Of a DNA stretch of 64,000 bases, positions 63,629 to 64,000 are shown in pieces; positions within the stretch are counted from its first letter, which is position 1; every line of letters starts with the position of its first letter. The notes under the pieces were generated by a model. That model saw only the letters and a list, made by a program, of their open reading frames with translations. It did no database searches and was not told where the DNA came from. This DNA is from Butyrivibrio hungatei NK4A153. Lineage in GTDB: Bacteria > Bacillota > Clostridia > Lachnospirales > Lachnospiraceae. The stretch covers positions 139,145 through 203,144 of the forward strand of contig NZ_KE384194.1 of NCBI RefSeq assembly GCF_000424465.1, in the 5' to 3' direction. Made by a program: the position numbers and the translations under genes.

Positions 63629-64000
63629 ATGATGGGGCGAGTAACTATCAGTACTAAGGTGGGGGAGGATTCTACCAGTGTTTCAAATATCTTTATAGAT
63701 GAATACATGCAGGATGCTAACGATGCGCAGATAAAGATCTACCTTTATTTGTTGCGCATGATGAAGGCCAATCTGCCTACAAGCGTTTCTGCGTTGGCAG
63801 ATAAATTCAACCATACCGAGAAGGACGTAGTGCGTGCTCTCAAGTACTGGGAGAAAAAGGGTCTTATCAGTCTTGAATACGACAACTCGGATACACTTAT
63901 AGGAATACATATGGAAGATATTACTTCTCAGAAACCGGTCGCTCCACGCAAGAGCGAACCAATTATGAGAACTGTTCCCGCTTCCAAACCCGAAAGCACA
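63629..64000 (+). CDS. DnaD-like replication initiation protein, 5' part
   Basis: Open from the ATG at 63629 to the window edge, 124 codons, C-terminal end missing. The visible part, FIDEYMQDANDAQIKIYLYL..., PTSVSALADKFNHTEKDVVR and ALKYWEKKGLISLEYD, matches the DnaD N-terminal winged-helix domain. A proline/lysine-rich linker (SQKPVAPRKSEPIMRTVP) follows. DnaD helps load the replicative helicase together with DnaA in Firmicutes. AGAGAG lies close to the ATG; AGGTG is farther. Codons ATG ATG make the exact start uncertain by one. Confidence 0.82.
   Translation, partial: MMGRVTISTKVGEDSTSVSNIFIDEYMQDANDAQIKIYLYLLRMMKANLPTSVSALADKFNHTEKDVVRALKYWEKKGLISLEYDNSDTLIGIHMEDITSQKPVAPRKSEPIMRTVPASKPEST

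Overview
The window looks like a chromosomal segment of a low-to-moderate GC, flagellated, anaerobic Firmicute of the Lachnospiraceae type (Butyrivibrio/Roseburia-like; genus is an inference). The support is a two-subunit GlgC/GlgD glycogen pair, type III glutamine synthetase, a CIRCE-controlled hrcA-grpE-dnaK-dnaJ operon, IreB/RuvX/DUF1292 synteny, SpoVG, a YjfB motility protein, a DUF6465 lysine-rich protein and a Gram-positive FtsEX/coiled-coil hydrolase cluster. Nearly every gene lies on the minus strand. The exceptions are a few short plus-strand genes (yjfB-like, HPr-like, an orphan nuclease, a small two-helix membrane protein) and the right end, where murC and a DnaD-like gene point rightward.

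Right to left along the minus strand: glgC-glgD-spoVG (58.9-61.7 kb); a secreted Ig-like protein (57.3-58.4); pth-mfd (53.0-57.2); an aminotransferase, a PAP2 phosphatase and a histone-like protein (49.8-52.3); a repeat-rich, gene-poor stretch with an orphan PD-(D/E)XK-type nuclease (47.7-49.6); a DUF2975/YozG-like regulator/ABC exporter operon (44.5-47.7); the class I heat-shock operon (38.9-43.9); a translation and RNA-modification operon prmA-rsmE-iscS-thiI (34.4-38.6); mtaB; ireB-ruvX-DUF1292-rnj; an MltG-like stub-trmR-U32 group (27.3-29.7); glnN and tRNA-Gln; an acyl-ACP thioesterase, CvfB-like and CPBP genes (22.1-24.7); the division/cell-wall block ftsE-ftsX-M23-ctpA (16.2-20.4); a PP2C/Ser-Thr kinase signalling operon; a glycosyltransferase with an ATP-grasp ligase; uvrB-uvrA; and a flagellar block mreB-flgF-flgG-flgJ followed by recD2-comFC-yvyF.

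The genes are mostly housekeeping, with synteny known from Bacillus/Clostridia. The unusual content lies between genes. There is a 179-bp cloverleaf-like inverted-repeat element upstream of prmA, a 230-bp long palindrome upstream of hrcA, a three-unit 63-bp repeat array with alternating 13-bp motifs followed by a 169-bp palindromic element, and a DnaA-box cluster between murC and dnaD at the point where gene orientation flips. Two sigma-28-like flagellar promoters (mreB operon and yjfB) share sequence. All coordinates were read by eye; family assignments come from motif recognition, without database searches.
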